Shown: positions 22,076 to 33,811 of the stretch, one piece after another
How positions within the stretch are numbered: position 1 is the stretch's first letter
Layout: each line of letters begins with the position of its first letter
Assembly: GCA_031772625.1 (NCBI GenBank)
Contig: CM062817.1
Location: forward strand, 884,654,184 to 884,718,183
Reading direction: 5' to 3'
DNA length: 64,000 nucleotides
From: Pinus tabuliformis
Lineage: Eukaryota > Streptophyta > Pinopsida > Pinales > Pinaceae
Position numbers and translations under genes: made by a program
Notes under the pieces: model-generated
What the model saw: the letters and a program-made list of their open reading frames with translations, nothing else
The model's database searches: none
What the model was told of the DNA's origin: nothing

Positions 22076-22345
22076 CTGTGTATGCTCTTTGCCCCGCGAC
22101 TCTGTGCAATCTGGGCAAATCAGAAACAGAAAGGTAGGATTTTTCTCATGCGTATGCTCTTTTCCGCTGTGCCTCAGTGTGATATCGGAAAATCAGAAAC
22201 GTTGATGAAAATATTTAGTTTCCGGCGAAAGCTAACTTTGAGCCATAAGGTTCGTTTTTTTTGTATGTCCGTGTTGGGTTTTGTGTTTTTCGTTTTGTAG
22301 GGAAAAAGAGCTTTCTCAAAGAAAGCACGCAACCTAAAGCTTCAA

Positions 22346-22392
<47 letters not shown>

Positions 22393-22655
22393 CTTTTTGT
22401 ATAGCTCACTTGGTCCAAAGCTAATTTATGGGAGTAGAGGTCTTGAGTTCAAGTCTCCTTTTTGTGGGGGCGGGATTTTCATTTCCGCACATTCCCGCAC
22501 TTTGTCGGCATCTTCATCAATTTTTTTTCAAAAAGCCATAACTTCTTCATCCGAAAGCCGTTTTCAGAACCGTTTTTTTTTAAACAACCTAATTTTTCGA
22601 GATCTTTCCATTGGAACACTTAGTTTTAGCATCTATAGCTTCAGTTTCTGTTAAA
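22076..22655 (+). other. Leader of copia E, second piece
   Basis: Continues E's leader after F. It contains a long CT microsatellite at 22350-22389. The frame upstream of gag is closed by a TAA 27 bases before the in-frame TTG at 22611, so no upstream ATG extends gag. Confidence 0.85.
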
Positions 22656-25600
22656 ATGGAAAGTCCATGCCAATTTATTCTTGATAGCACCAACTACTTC
22701 CAATGGTGGTCCTACACTGTGGATTTACTTAGAAGTAAAGGTCTTTACAGAATAGCCTCAGGCCAAGAGACCAAACCGAAAGATGAAGATAAGGTAGATA
22801 AATGGGAAAATAGGCAAGACCAAGCACGTGGGTTGATAGGGATGTCTATTTCTCTAGATCTTAGATTCCATATTGCAGAACTTGATGCTCCTGATGAAGT
22901 AATGAAACAGATTACTAAAGTCTTTGGAACTAAAAATGAACTTAGAACCCATCAACTTGAAAATGAGTTGCTTACATTGGACCCCTATAATTTTTCTTGC
23001 ATTGAAGATTTTTTGTCCAAGTTCAAGACCCTTAGACTTCTCTTGGAAGGTGTTAAGGTTAAGAAAGAAGATAGTAACCTTATCTATTCCATTCTTACTA
23101 AGTTGGGACCAGCCTACTCTGTGTTTGTTTCCACCTTCCATTCTACAAGAGAAGCCTTCATTTCTCAAGGACAAGACTACAAGTCCCCTTCCTTTGATTC
23201 TTTTTGTGGTTCTTTAATAAGAGAACAAGAAAAACTCTTACACCTTGGTCTTCTTAATCTTGGAAACTCTTCTAAGAAAGCGTTAGCCGCCCAGCAGCAA
23301 CCAAATCCAAATAATCCTAAGAATTTGTATCCTAAAAAGAATGGTCCTAAACCAAACAAGGGTCCTAAGCAATTTCAGCCTCAAAATGAAAAATCATTTC
23401 AACAAAATGATAAGACAAATAAAAACAAAGGGAAGAAGACTGATAGACATTGCAACTTTTGTAATCGAGATGGCCACTTAGAATCCAAATGCTTTAAGAA
23501 GATGGAAGCCTTGGAAGCAGTAATGAAGAAGCATAACATCCATTTGGAGCACTCTTCAAATTCAACTTCATCTTCAGGAATGGCACTTTCTGCATGTGGT
23601 TGTCAAGCATCTCGGTCTGGCTATGCACTAAATGTATCTTCTTCTTCTCATTCTCATGAGTGGCTCATTGATTCTGGAGCTTCTTATCACATGGCCAAAA
23701 ACAAAGCCATGTTTTCTTCTTTAAATGATTGTAACACCAAAAATATATATGTTGGTGATGATAGATATCTTAGTGTTGTAGGGACTGGAACTGTTCATAT
23801 AGACAATGGTCAGTTTAATGATGTATTATGTGTTCCAACCTTATCCTGTAACCTTCTATCTGTATATCAGATAACTCATTCAAGTGAAGGTAAAATCGTT
23901 GAATTTTCACCTCACGATGTTGTACTTAAGGACCTAAGAGATCCTAGACAGATTTTAGCTACTGACATTGCTGATGATTCTACAAGGTTTTATAAGTTTC
24001 ACAACTTTGGGTCACCAAATCTTCCCTCGGTATTTGTTGCTCATAATGATGAAGTGAGCAAACTTTGGCATGAGCGATTTGGTCACTTAAACTATCGCTC
24101 TCTTCAGAATCTATGTAAAGAAAATATGGTGACAGGTCTTCTAATGGTATCTTGCAGAGATGGTGTTTGTTCCGGATGTGTACTCGGAAAACATCATCGA
24201 GACAGTTTTGAAAAACGTGCCTCTTGGCACGCCTCAGCCCCTTTACAGCTCGTGCATAGTGATTTATGTGGTCCACTGCCAGTTGTTTCATTCTCTAGCT
24301 ACAAGTATTTCTTAACTTTCATTGATGATTTCTCCATACGCACTTGGGTATACTTCTTAAAACTCAAGAGTGAAGTATTTAGCATGTTCTTGGCCTTTAA
24401 GGCCTTTGTTGAAAAACAATCTGGACATCAAATTCTTAAGCTAGGATCTGATATTGGCGGAGAATATGTTAACAAATTCATCAACTTTTGCACTGAGAAT
24501 GGAATTCAAATGCAACATATTGTTCCATATACTCCACAACAAAATGGTGTAGCTGAAAGGAAGAATCGCACCTTAAAGGAAATGGCTAATTGTATGCTTC
24601 AATCTAAAGGACTTAGTCTTAATTATTGGGCAGAAGCAATTAACTGTGCAAATTACATATTAAATCAAACTCCTACTAAGGTTTTAAAGAATATCACTCC
24701 AGAAGAAGCATGGAGCTCAATTAAACTAGATGTAAGTCACTTTCGTGTTTTTGGATGTGAAGCATGGGCCCATATTCCAGATGAGAAACATAAAGCTTTA
24801 GAACCTAAAAGTGAAAAATGTATTTTTGTTGGATATTCTGAAGATGTTAAAGGATATAGACTTATTCCACTTAAGTCCAAAAATTTTATCATTAGAAGAG
24901 ATGTAAAGTTTGCTGAAAATATATCGGCCTACGAGCCTAGTTCGGCAGATGTGCCACCTCTCCCTATCTCTTCTACTTTTGAAAATATTTCTTCTTCGGA
25001 TGATGAAAGCGAGGATGAAAATCCTCCCCCACCTTCTCAGGATCCTCCTTCAACTCCTCAGCTTCCAAAATGGGTCCGTGCTACTCGGGATGCAGTAGGT
25101 GATCTTGCCGGTGATCCTACAGATCAGCGACGTACACATTCTCAGTTTGATAGAGCCTCTTCTTTACTGGCTCAAGCTTCAGTGAATTATGATCTTGACA
25201 CCTTTGCAGAAGCTTCAGGCCATCCAGATTGGGAAGCAGCTATGAATGAAGAATATCATTCATTATTGGCAAATGATACATGGGATCTTGTTCCTCTACC
25301 AAAGGGACGAAAACTTGTTAGATGCAAATGGGTTTACAGAACCAAGTATGGACCGGATGGGAAAGTTGATAAACATAAAGCTCGTATTGTTGCTAAGGGT
25401 TTTTCACAAGTTGAAGGCATTGACTACACTGAAACCTTCTCCCCTGTTGCCAAAATGAACTCTATCTGCCTTGTTCTTTTCCTTGCTGCCTCTTTCAAAT
25501 GGGAAGCCCATCAGATGGATGTTAAATCTGCCTTCTTGCATGGGGACTTGCATGAAGAAATCTATATGGAACAACCTATTGGTTTTATAAAAACAGACTC

Positions 25601-26728
25601 CAGCCTTGTATGTCGACTTAAGAAATCCCTTTATGGTCTCAAGCAAGCTCCTCGAGCTTGGTATGCCAAAATGGATAACTTTCTTTTAGAAAATGGCTTT
25701 TCTAGGTCTCATTCTGACAATACTGTCTACACCACGAAAGTGGGCAAGTCTCTTATCATTCTTGTTCTTTATGTTGATGATCTTATCCTGACTGGTAGTG
25801 ATCCCAACCTTATAAACCATGTGAAGTCTAGCCTTAAAAGGAAGTTTGAAATGACAGACTTAGGACATTTACATTATTTTCTTGGTCTTCAAGTCTTGCA
25901 ATCTAAGGAAGGTATTTCCCTTTCCCAGTCCAAGTATGCCTGTGATATTCTACGCCATTTTCACATGGAAGACTGTAAGCCAACCCCTTCTCCCTTTCAG
26001 TCTGGAGTCAAACTTTCAGTCACTTGTACTTCTCCTGAAGTTGATGCTACCTTATACCGTCAACTTGTAGGAAAACTTTTGTATCTAACCCATACTCGTC
26101 CTAACCTTTCCTTTGTTGTTGGCCTTGTTGCTCGGTTTATGCAAAACCCACATGAAAGTCATTGGAAAGTAGCTAAAAAATACTTCGTTATGTTCGAGGT
26201 ATAGTTTAGTTTGGGATTCATTACAGTGTCGAAGCAGCTCCTATATTGGTTGGTTTCACTGATTCCGATTGGGCTGGTGACCCTGATGATTGGAATTCTA
26301 CTGCAGGTTATGTGTTCACTCTTGGTTCAGGACCTATTACATGGGCTTGCAAGAAACAAGGTGCCATTTCTCTTTCTTCAGCAGAAGCAAAGTATCGTGG
26401 TGTCGTAGAAGCTAGTAAGGAAGCCTTGTGGCTTCGTCAGATCCTGTCAGAGTTTGGCTTTTAGCAGCAACATTTGACTACACTTTGGTGTGATAATCAA
26501 AGTGCCATTCAACTATGCAAAGATCTAGTCCAACATCAGCGCAGCAAACACATTGAACTGCACATGCACTTCATCAGAAAGCTCATTCACGACCATGTTC
26601 TTGAAGTGCAATATTGTTCAACAGATGATCAAGTTGCAGACATCTTTACAAAGGATCTCATAGAGGCGAAGTTCACTAAACTTCGATTTATGGTTGGAGT
26701 TGAGGAAGTTGTCACTAAGGGGGGATAG
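22656..26728 (+). pseudogene. Copia E gag-pol polyprotein (one frameshift, one stop)
   Basis: Starts at ATG 22656; the frame is open back to a TTG at 22611. Gag comes first (YRIASG, LENELLTLDP). The zinc knuckle CNFCNRDGHLESKC is at about 23451, the protease IDSGASYHMA at about 23668 and the integrase HHCC finger at 24069-24195. The integrase core has HSDLCGP, GSDIGGEYV (usual Asn is Ile) and PQQNGVAERKN. RT has [19 protein letters not shown] and catalytic LYVDDLILTG near 25770. RNase H has TDSDWAGDP and ends VADIFTKD. Compared with F, one base is missing near 26175, shifting the frame; a TAG follows at 26462-26464. Gag, protease, integrase and most of RT stay open. Confidence 0.93.
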
Positions 26729-26793
26729 GCTCTAGTGCCTCCTTCCTTCTCCTATTATTTGTAAATCATTCAATCCTATCCCATGTTGTTCTT

Positions 26794-26802
26794 AAGGGGG
26801 GA
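26794..26802 (+). promoter_or_regulatory. Polypurine tract of E
   Basis: AAGGGGGGA directly before the 3' LTR, the usual plus-strand primer. The same tract is seen for F at 9367-9378. Confidence 0.85.
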
Positions 26803-27029
26803 TGTTAGGATATTCTGACACATAGGAAATAGTTAAGTATAACTTGGTCTAGTATAGAGTTAGGTAAAGTGTGTTTCTTTACTATGTACATTTTGTAATT
26901 TACAATATGACGATCACGATATGTAGTGATCTAACGGTTCATTCTCTCCTCGGTATTACCGACACTTGATCCGTGGCTTAGCACCCGATTGGTCCATGAT
27001 CTCTCTTTAAAGAGCATGGAGGGTCATTT
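26803..27029 (+). repeat. 3' LTR of copia E, first piece
   Basis: 227 bp matching 8159 onward, ending in CATTT (27025-27029), the left duplication of S. Confidence 0.94.
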
Positions 27030-28545
27030 TGTTGGAAATAATACTGAGAGGGGGGGTGAATCAGTATTATCAAGTTCTTTTAACAAATCTTCCTTATTTA
27101 TACTTTGAATTATTTTTGCATATCAGTACCATAAAATAATGAGCATGAACAAGAAAGACAGATAGTCACACCAATGTGGGTGAAAACCACCTGCTGCTAT
27201 ATGTCTCTATCTTCTTTCAAATTAGAAACTATTTTACAATGATTTTGTACTGGTGCAGTCCTTTACCAGAACACAGGCTACAACCTGCAGAGAGCTACAA
27301 CTCTCTCTCATTTTTCGAGTCTCTCCTGGAAGGGAGCTACAACACCCTACTTCTTTTCTTACAAGGATCACTTTTCATAATTTTCAAACTGGATCCATAA
27401 ACATCAAATGATCATCAAGTACATGTAAATTAAATAGTCAACTGCAGTAACTAGATCAACAGTAACAGAACTAAACCCAGAACACCTTATCAACAGAAAA
27501 ATTCAGTCAACAGAAGATCTTAAGACAGATACGCAGTTTTTCTTTCTCTGGCCAGCGTCGCTACGCACTTCACCCTCTACTTCCCTATGTATACCCGCAG
27601 AGAGACTTTTACTGCACCGCGTACCCACGCACTGCTTATTCAATCGCGCTACGTACTGTTACTGCAGGTGCGCACCCAGAGACATTATCACGCCGCGTAC
27701 TGCTACTGAAACCACGCACTCGTAGATACTATCGCGCCGCATACTTTTACTGTGCGTACGCACCTGAGCCTCTGTCGCACTGCGTACCCACGCAGTTCTC
27801 CTTCTTCTGATCTGCGTACCCACGCAGTTCCCCTTCTTCTGCTCTGCGTACACACGCAGATCTCCTGTTTCTTCTCTGCGTACCCACGCACTTGCACCGT
27901 TAACCACCTGTGTATTTCTGATTAGGGCCGAATTGGCAGTTCACCAATGTGCTACAGTTAGTCGGATGCCCAGATCTGATCATGCGCTCGAGAGATCACC
28001 TTTCACAGATTTGCTTTTAACTTCACTTTCATATAGATCAAGCTTTTAAAACAATAACCCAATATTTCAGATCTTAAGATATTCAATTTGCAAAAGATAC
28101 CTAGCCAAGTAATCTCCTTTGCTTTATATAGCCAAGCTCCTCCTAAAATCATGGATCAATACCATAGATAACCAATACCAGGGGCCCAAAAACATGGGGC
28201 TCAATAATAATAATAATATAAAACAATACCACGGGCCAAAACCATAGAATCAAGAGCGACGGGCTAAATACCACGGGCCAAACATAGGAAACCCCATGTG
28301 AACGCGCTTCTCTGCCTTGAAGTAAGTGAAACTGGGGGTACGCACCTTCTGAACGGGTGACCTGCGTGTCTGGCCACGGTCCCTTCACGGTGTACCTGCG
28401 TGTACGCATCTTCTGAATTGTTCTCCTGCGTACTTCTTAAATTTTCAACATTTTGAGATCCTGATCAGAGCATTGCCACTTGGGGGTGTTGCCATCAAGT
28501 ACAACATCTGTAACATAGAGCCATACCAGAATCATAATGCCAACA
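27030..28545 (-). repeat. 3' LTR of S
   Basis: 1,516 bp. Compared with the 5' LTR it lacks about 29 bases near 27173 and has one extra repeat unit of about 30 bases near 27850-27890, so the lengths balance. Repeats of TGCGTACCCACGCA-type palindromes lie at about 27600-27900. On the minus strand a TATATAAAGC box lies near 28117-28126. Confidence 0.93.
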
Positions 28546-28813
28546 ATCTCCCCCTTTGGACTTGATGGCAACCTCAAAATCTTCAGCTTCATTCTCCCCC
28601 TTTGACATCAAGGGCAAAGGGTTATGCTCCCCCTAAGAACATGCTCCCCCTGAATATGAACCAGATCTGCAAAGAAGAACCATAATCTACCAAACACCAT
28701 AAATGACCATGAAAGAGATAGAGACATATTGCAGCTATAATCAGACCAGCATCCATGTTCTCTTTCTGTACATCCTCCATAATGCCAACAATGCATTATA
28801 TGCTCCCCCTGAA
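28546..28813 (-). promoter_or_regulatory. Polypurine tract of S and repeated copies
   Basis: Seen on the plus strand as TCTCCCCCTTT at about 28547, again near 28594, and as GCTCCCCCT near 28626, 28642 and 28800. The one next to the LTR is the working tract. Multiple upstream copies are a known hallmark of Sireviruses. Confidence 0.8.
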
Positions 28814-28907
28814 TCTGTGCCATTCAATCTTCAACCAATCCGCAACCCAGCACATGTACGTATATACCCCAGATGAACCATGCGTACAACCATCAATCAA
28901 AAGAGTT

Positions 28908-31900
28908 TCAACAATAAGATGATGCATCAACAACCCCCAGCTTTTGCCTAAGGTATTCAAAAGTCTCCCTGGGCAATGGTTTGGTGAGTATATCAACCAC
29001 TTGTTCCTTAGAAGGAACATACTCCAACTTGACCTTCTGTTCAAGCACTTGTTCCTAGAGAAAATGATACTTGATTGGTATGTGCTTGGTTTTTGAATGC
29101 ATGACTGGGTTCTTTGAGATGCTGATTGCACTTGTGTTATCACATAAGATGGGAATAGGTGGAGTACAAGTGATTTGAAAATCCTGCAAGGTCTGCATCA
29201 TCCAAAGGAGTTGAGTGTAGCAAGATGCAGCAGCAACATATTCCGCTTCAGCTGTAGACAAGGCAATCGAACTCTGTTTCTTGCTGAACCAAGATACTAG
29301 TCTGGAACCCATAAAGAATGCACCACCACTTGTGCTCTTTCTGTCATCCACGCTTTCGGCCCAATCTGCATCTGTATAAGCATGAAGTGTGAGATCTGTA
29401 TCTCTAGGATACCATAAGCCATAATTTTGAGTCCCTTGAAGATATTTGAAAATTCTCTTCACTGCCTGAAGATGAGTCTCCTTCAGATTTGCATGAAATC
29501 TTCCAACTATTCCAACTGCATGCATGATGTCCGGTCGGGTACCTATCAAATAAAGTAAACTTCCAATCATAGATCTGTAGGTTGGTTGATGCACTGCTTC
29601 ATATTCATCATTTGCACTGAGGCTACATCCTGTGACCATGGGTGTACATACTGGTTTCGCATCTTCCATGCCATATTTCTTCAAAATCTGTTTGAGATAC
29701 TTGGTTTGAGACAAAAAGATCCCTCCTTCTTTTTGTTGGATTTGCAAACCAAGAAAATATGTCAGTTCTCCCAGCAAGGACATTTCGAATTCTTTCTACA
29801 TCACCAAGGCAAAGCTTTGACTCACAGCTTCTTCATTGCTGCCAAAGATAATGTCATCTACATACACAACAAGTATTAGCAATTTGTCATTTTCAACTTT
29901 TATATAAAGATTGCTATCTGCTGATCCTTTTGAAAAGCCTTGTTGATGAAGATATTTGTCCAAACGATAGTACCAAGCCCTTGGAGCTTGTTTGAGACCA
30001 TAGAGAGCCTTTTTCAATCTACATACAAGATTTGGATCATTTCCAAGAATGAACCCATCTGGCTGCTCAATGTATACTTCTTCTTCCAAGTCTCCATTCA
30101 GAAAGCCTGATTTCACGTCCATTTGAAATACTTTGAAGTTTTGAAAGCTTGAGAGAGCAAGGAACATTCGGATGGCCTCAAGTCTTGCAATAGGAGCAAA
30201 GGTTTCTTCAAAGTCTATTCCTTCTTGCTGCGCATACCCTTTACAAACAAGTCTGGCCTTGTTTCTAATTACTTCTCCATTTTCATTCAATTTATTTTTG
30301 AAGACCCATTTTGTTCCGATAACATTCTTATCCTTTGGTCTAGGAACCAGCTCCCAAGTGTTGTTCTTTTCGATCTGCTCAAGTTCTTCATCCATTGCTT
30401 TCACCCAACATTCATCTTTGCATGCCTCTTTCACATTTTGTGGTTCAGTGGAGGAGAGTAATGCCAAATAGCTTGAAGCTTCTGCAACTGTTCTTCTTGT
30501 TTGTACACCTGCTTCTTTCTGCCCCACAATCTGAGATTCTGGATGATTCTTCTGAACATATCTAGATGGAGTCTTCTCTTCTATTCTTGTCTACTCCTCT
30601 GTTTCTTCTTGAGGTTCTTCTTCTTCATCATTCTGTCTTTGAGGGTAGCCTTCATCTTCTTCGATGTCTTCATGATGTACTTGCCTAGGAATGTATCCCT
30701 TCTCATCAACCACTACATCAATGCTGTCAACGATTCTGCCAAGTCTTTTACTGTAGCATTTGTATGCTTTGCTATGTGGAGAATAACCAAGAAGAATACC
30801 TTCATCTGCTCTAGGTTCAAGTTTGCCAAGTTGCTCATCAGTATTCTTAATATAACATTTGCTCCCAAAGATTTTGAAGTGCTTTACCAAAGGAGTCTCA
30901 CCACACCAGAGCTCATGAGGGGTTTGAGTGCTGTTCACCCGAACATTTGTTTTGTTGAGAATAACAACCGCAACATGTGCAGCTTCACCCCAGAAAGTTG
31001 CGGGAGTTCCCGACTCATCAAGCATAGCACGAGCCATTTGTTGGACTATTCTGTTCATTCTTTCCACAACTCCATTTTGCTGAGGAGTTCTAGCTGTAGA
31101 GAATTCTCTTCTTATCCCATGTTCTTCACAGAAATCAAAAAATTCATTTGAGGTCAACTCCCCACCTCTGTCGGATCTGAGGCATTTAATTTTGTGTCCT
31201 GATTCGTTTTCAACCAAGGATTTGAAGGATTTGAATTTTTCGAATGCTTCATCTTTGTGCTTCATAAGTCCTAACCAGACAAACCTGGAGAAATCGTCAA
31301 TGAATAATATCAAGTATTCTTCTCCTCGAGGTGTTCTTTTCTTGAATGGACCACATGTATCTGTATGAACTAGCTCAAGAGGCATGCTAGCTGATCCTTC
31401 CTTCTCTGGAAAGTTAGTTCTGGTTTGCTTTCCAAACTGACATGATTTGCATATGGTGTTGTCTGGAATTTTGATATCTGGAAGATTGCGAACTGCCTGA
31501 TATTTGCATGCTTTCCTTATTTGTGAAAAGCTTAGATGCCCCAACCTCCGATGCCATAACCAGTGCTCATCATCCTTGCTCAGATAGCATTGTTGTTGTC
31601 CTTCTTCAAATATGTATAGATTATTTGGAGTTCTTTTACCTTTGATCACTGTTTTACCTGTATCAAGATCACGAACAAGACATCCATTTGATCTGAATAT
31701 CACCTTGGTTCTTTGATCACACATCTGGCTGACACTTAGAAGATTATGCTTCAATCCATCAACATACAAAACATTTCCAGCCTTGACCTTTTCTTTTAAC
31801 TGAGCAATGCCTTTTCCTTTTATGGTTGTAGGAGTATCATTTCCAAAAGAAACTTTCTTTCCTTTTTCTAGAGCAAAATATGACTCAAGTTTTTCTTTAT

Positions 31901-33752
31901 CACCTGTCATATGCTTCGAACATCCACTGTCAATGTACCATAGATTTTCCTGTCCTTCTGCATAAAATGCTATCCCACATCTTTCTGTTTGTGGTTCCTT
32001 TATTCTCCATGTTTTGTTGCTTAAGGCTTGCTCCTTTGTCTGCTGAAACCTGCTCCTGCATTCAGAATCTTTATGACCAAAGTTATTGCAAATAGAACAT
32101 TCAACTTCATTTTCAAGAGCCGAAAAGTTGTTATAGGTCCTTTTTGTAATCCCAGTCATACTTCTTTGTTTTTGAGCTTCTCTAGTCATGATTGTTTTAT
32201 ATGCAACACATTGAGCTGCTTTGTGACCAAAGTTATGGCAAGAGAAACATTGTCCATTGAAGAAACTTCTGCGGTTATCAAATCTACCGGCCAAATGATT
32301 GTAATTTCTATTGTCATCCATTCTTGAACCAAATTGAGAAGATTTTACCTGTGGCTGGTTGTAGCTTTTGTTCACCCTTAAGACGGATTGCCCCTGATAG
32401 TCTTTGTTTGCAATTCATCCCTGCTTTACCTGATGGTCTCCATTGTGCTTTTGCTCATTCCTTCTTGCTGCATCAAGATAACTTTTTGAGGTGGATGCTT
32501 GAGAAGTTTCTCCATTATAGCCCAGACCTGTCTTGTTTAGCGGAGAACGCTGTACATTGATAATCTCATCCAAAGTTTCAGATCCTTTGACAAACTTAAG
32601 ATTAATAGCTTTTGTTTTCTCAATCTCTTTTCTAAGACCAACAATTTCACCTTCTAATTTTTCAAGATGTTTTTCCTTTTCATCAATTTGAAATTGTATA
32701 GTATCAATGATCATATTCTTTTCTTCTATACATCTCTTGAGTTTAGTAATTTCTCCATAAAGGCTATCCACATCTATAGCATCCATATAATCATCATCTT
32801 CAAATGCCATTAACAGTTTATAGTCATTACCTCGTTCATCTTCATCACTATTTGATAGACCATCACTATCTTCATGAGTGTAGTAGCTTTTCTTATTTGC
32901 ACTCTGTTTCTTGTTCCATCTAGCAGGTTCCTTACCTTTATCCTTATAAGGGAATTTTGCAGCATAATGACCTACTCTTCCACAAGCAAAGCATTTAAAA
33001 GGTAACTTACCTCTGAACCTTCCAGAACCCCTTTGAAGATTTCTGACAAAATTTGATTCTTCTTCTTCTTCTTCTGGCACGTGACTTGCTTCATAATAAT
33101 CTCCTTCGCCTGAAGCCTTGAAAGCAGCTTCTCTTCTGTCTGATGGACCTCCCTTTCTCATTTCATAAGCAGTTAGAATTCCGTGTAGCTGAGACATAGT
33201 AAGAATTCGTAGATTTTCCTTTTCTTCTATTGCAGACACTTTAGATTCAAACTTGGGGGACAATGATCTTAGAACTTTTTCAACCACAATAGCCTCTTTT
33301 ATTTCTTCACCCAAGTTTTTCATGCAATTAACAATCTCATATACCCGAAGAAAATAGTTAGCCACACTTTCATCATTATACATCCTGAGATTCTCATACT
33401 GAATCCTGAGAGTTTGAAGTTTAGCACGCTTTACCTGTTCATCTCCTTCGTAGCTCAAGACAATCTTGTCCCATATTTCTTTTGCAGATTTATATTGCAT
33501 AACCTTTACGAATTCTGTTTGAGATAAGCATCCCAACAAAGTATTGACTGCTTTAGCATTTGTTTCATATTTCTTCTTTTCGGCCGCATCTGTAGGAGTA
33601 GCTGAAGGAAAAGTGTAGCCTGTATCTATGATATCCCAAACTTCTGTACCAAGAGATTGAAGATAGGCAGTAACTCTTACCTTCCAATAATTGAAGTTTG
33701 TCCCATCAAAAATTGGTGGTCTGATTGATGCTTCCCTCTCGTAGTTGCTCAT
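28908..33752 (-). pseudogene. Sirevirus-like gag-pol of S (four in-frame stops)
   Basis: One frame of 1,615 codons from ATG 33752 to TGA 28908-28910, broken only by TGA 32415, TAG 30591, TAG 29796 and TAG 29055. Gag (start MSNYEREASIRPPIFDG) has a zinc knuckle near residue 256 with its last Cys changed to Phe. A coiled coil follows at about 330-385, then two knuckles near 500 and 550 (CFSCHNFGHKAAQC, CSICNNFGHKDSEC). Protease is DSGCSKHMTGD (about 607). Integrase has WHRRLGHLS, a CKSCQFGK finger, HTDTCGPF, RSDRGGELTS and PQQNGVVERMN. RT has [12 protein letters not shown] and YVDDIIFG (about 1297). RNase H has TDADWAESVDD and STAEAEYVAAASC. All domains remain, so it decayed recently. Confidence 0.93.
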
Positions 33753-33797
33753 GATGAATGATCTTCCTTCAAGCGATCAAGCTTCTCCGAAGGACCT

Positions 33798-33809
33798 GCT
33801 CTGATACCA
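33798..33809 (-). promoter_or_regulatory. Primer binding site of S (tRNA-iMet)
   Basis: GCTCTGATACCA on the plus strand, two bases before the 5' LTR edge at 33812. Confidence 0.93.
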
Positions 33810-33811
33810 AT

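Noticed and set aside
22350..22389. CT repeat as a polypyrimidine regulatory tract
   Set aside because: A simple microsatellite in a copia leader; the counterpart in F is a shorter, interrupted GA run, so no conserved function is supported.
30501..31151. Plus-strand open frame of about 216 codons opposite S integrase
   Set aside because: Antisense shadow of the S polyprotein; composition and position follow the real gene.
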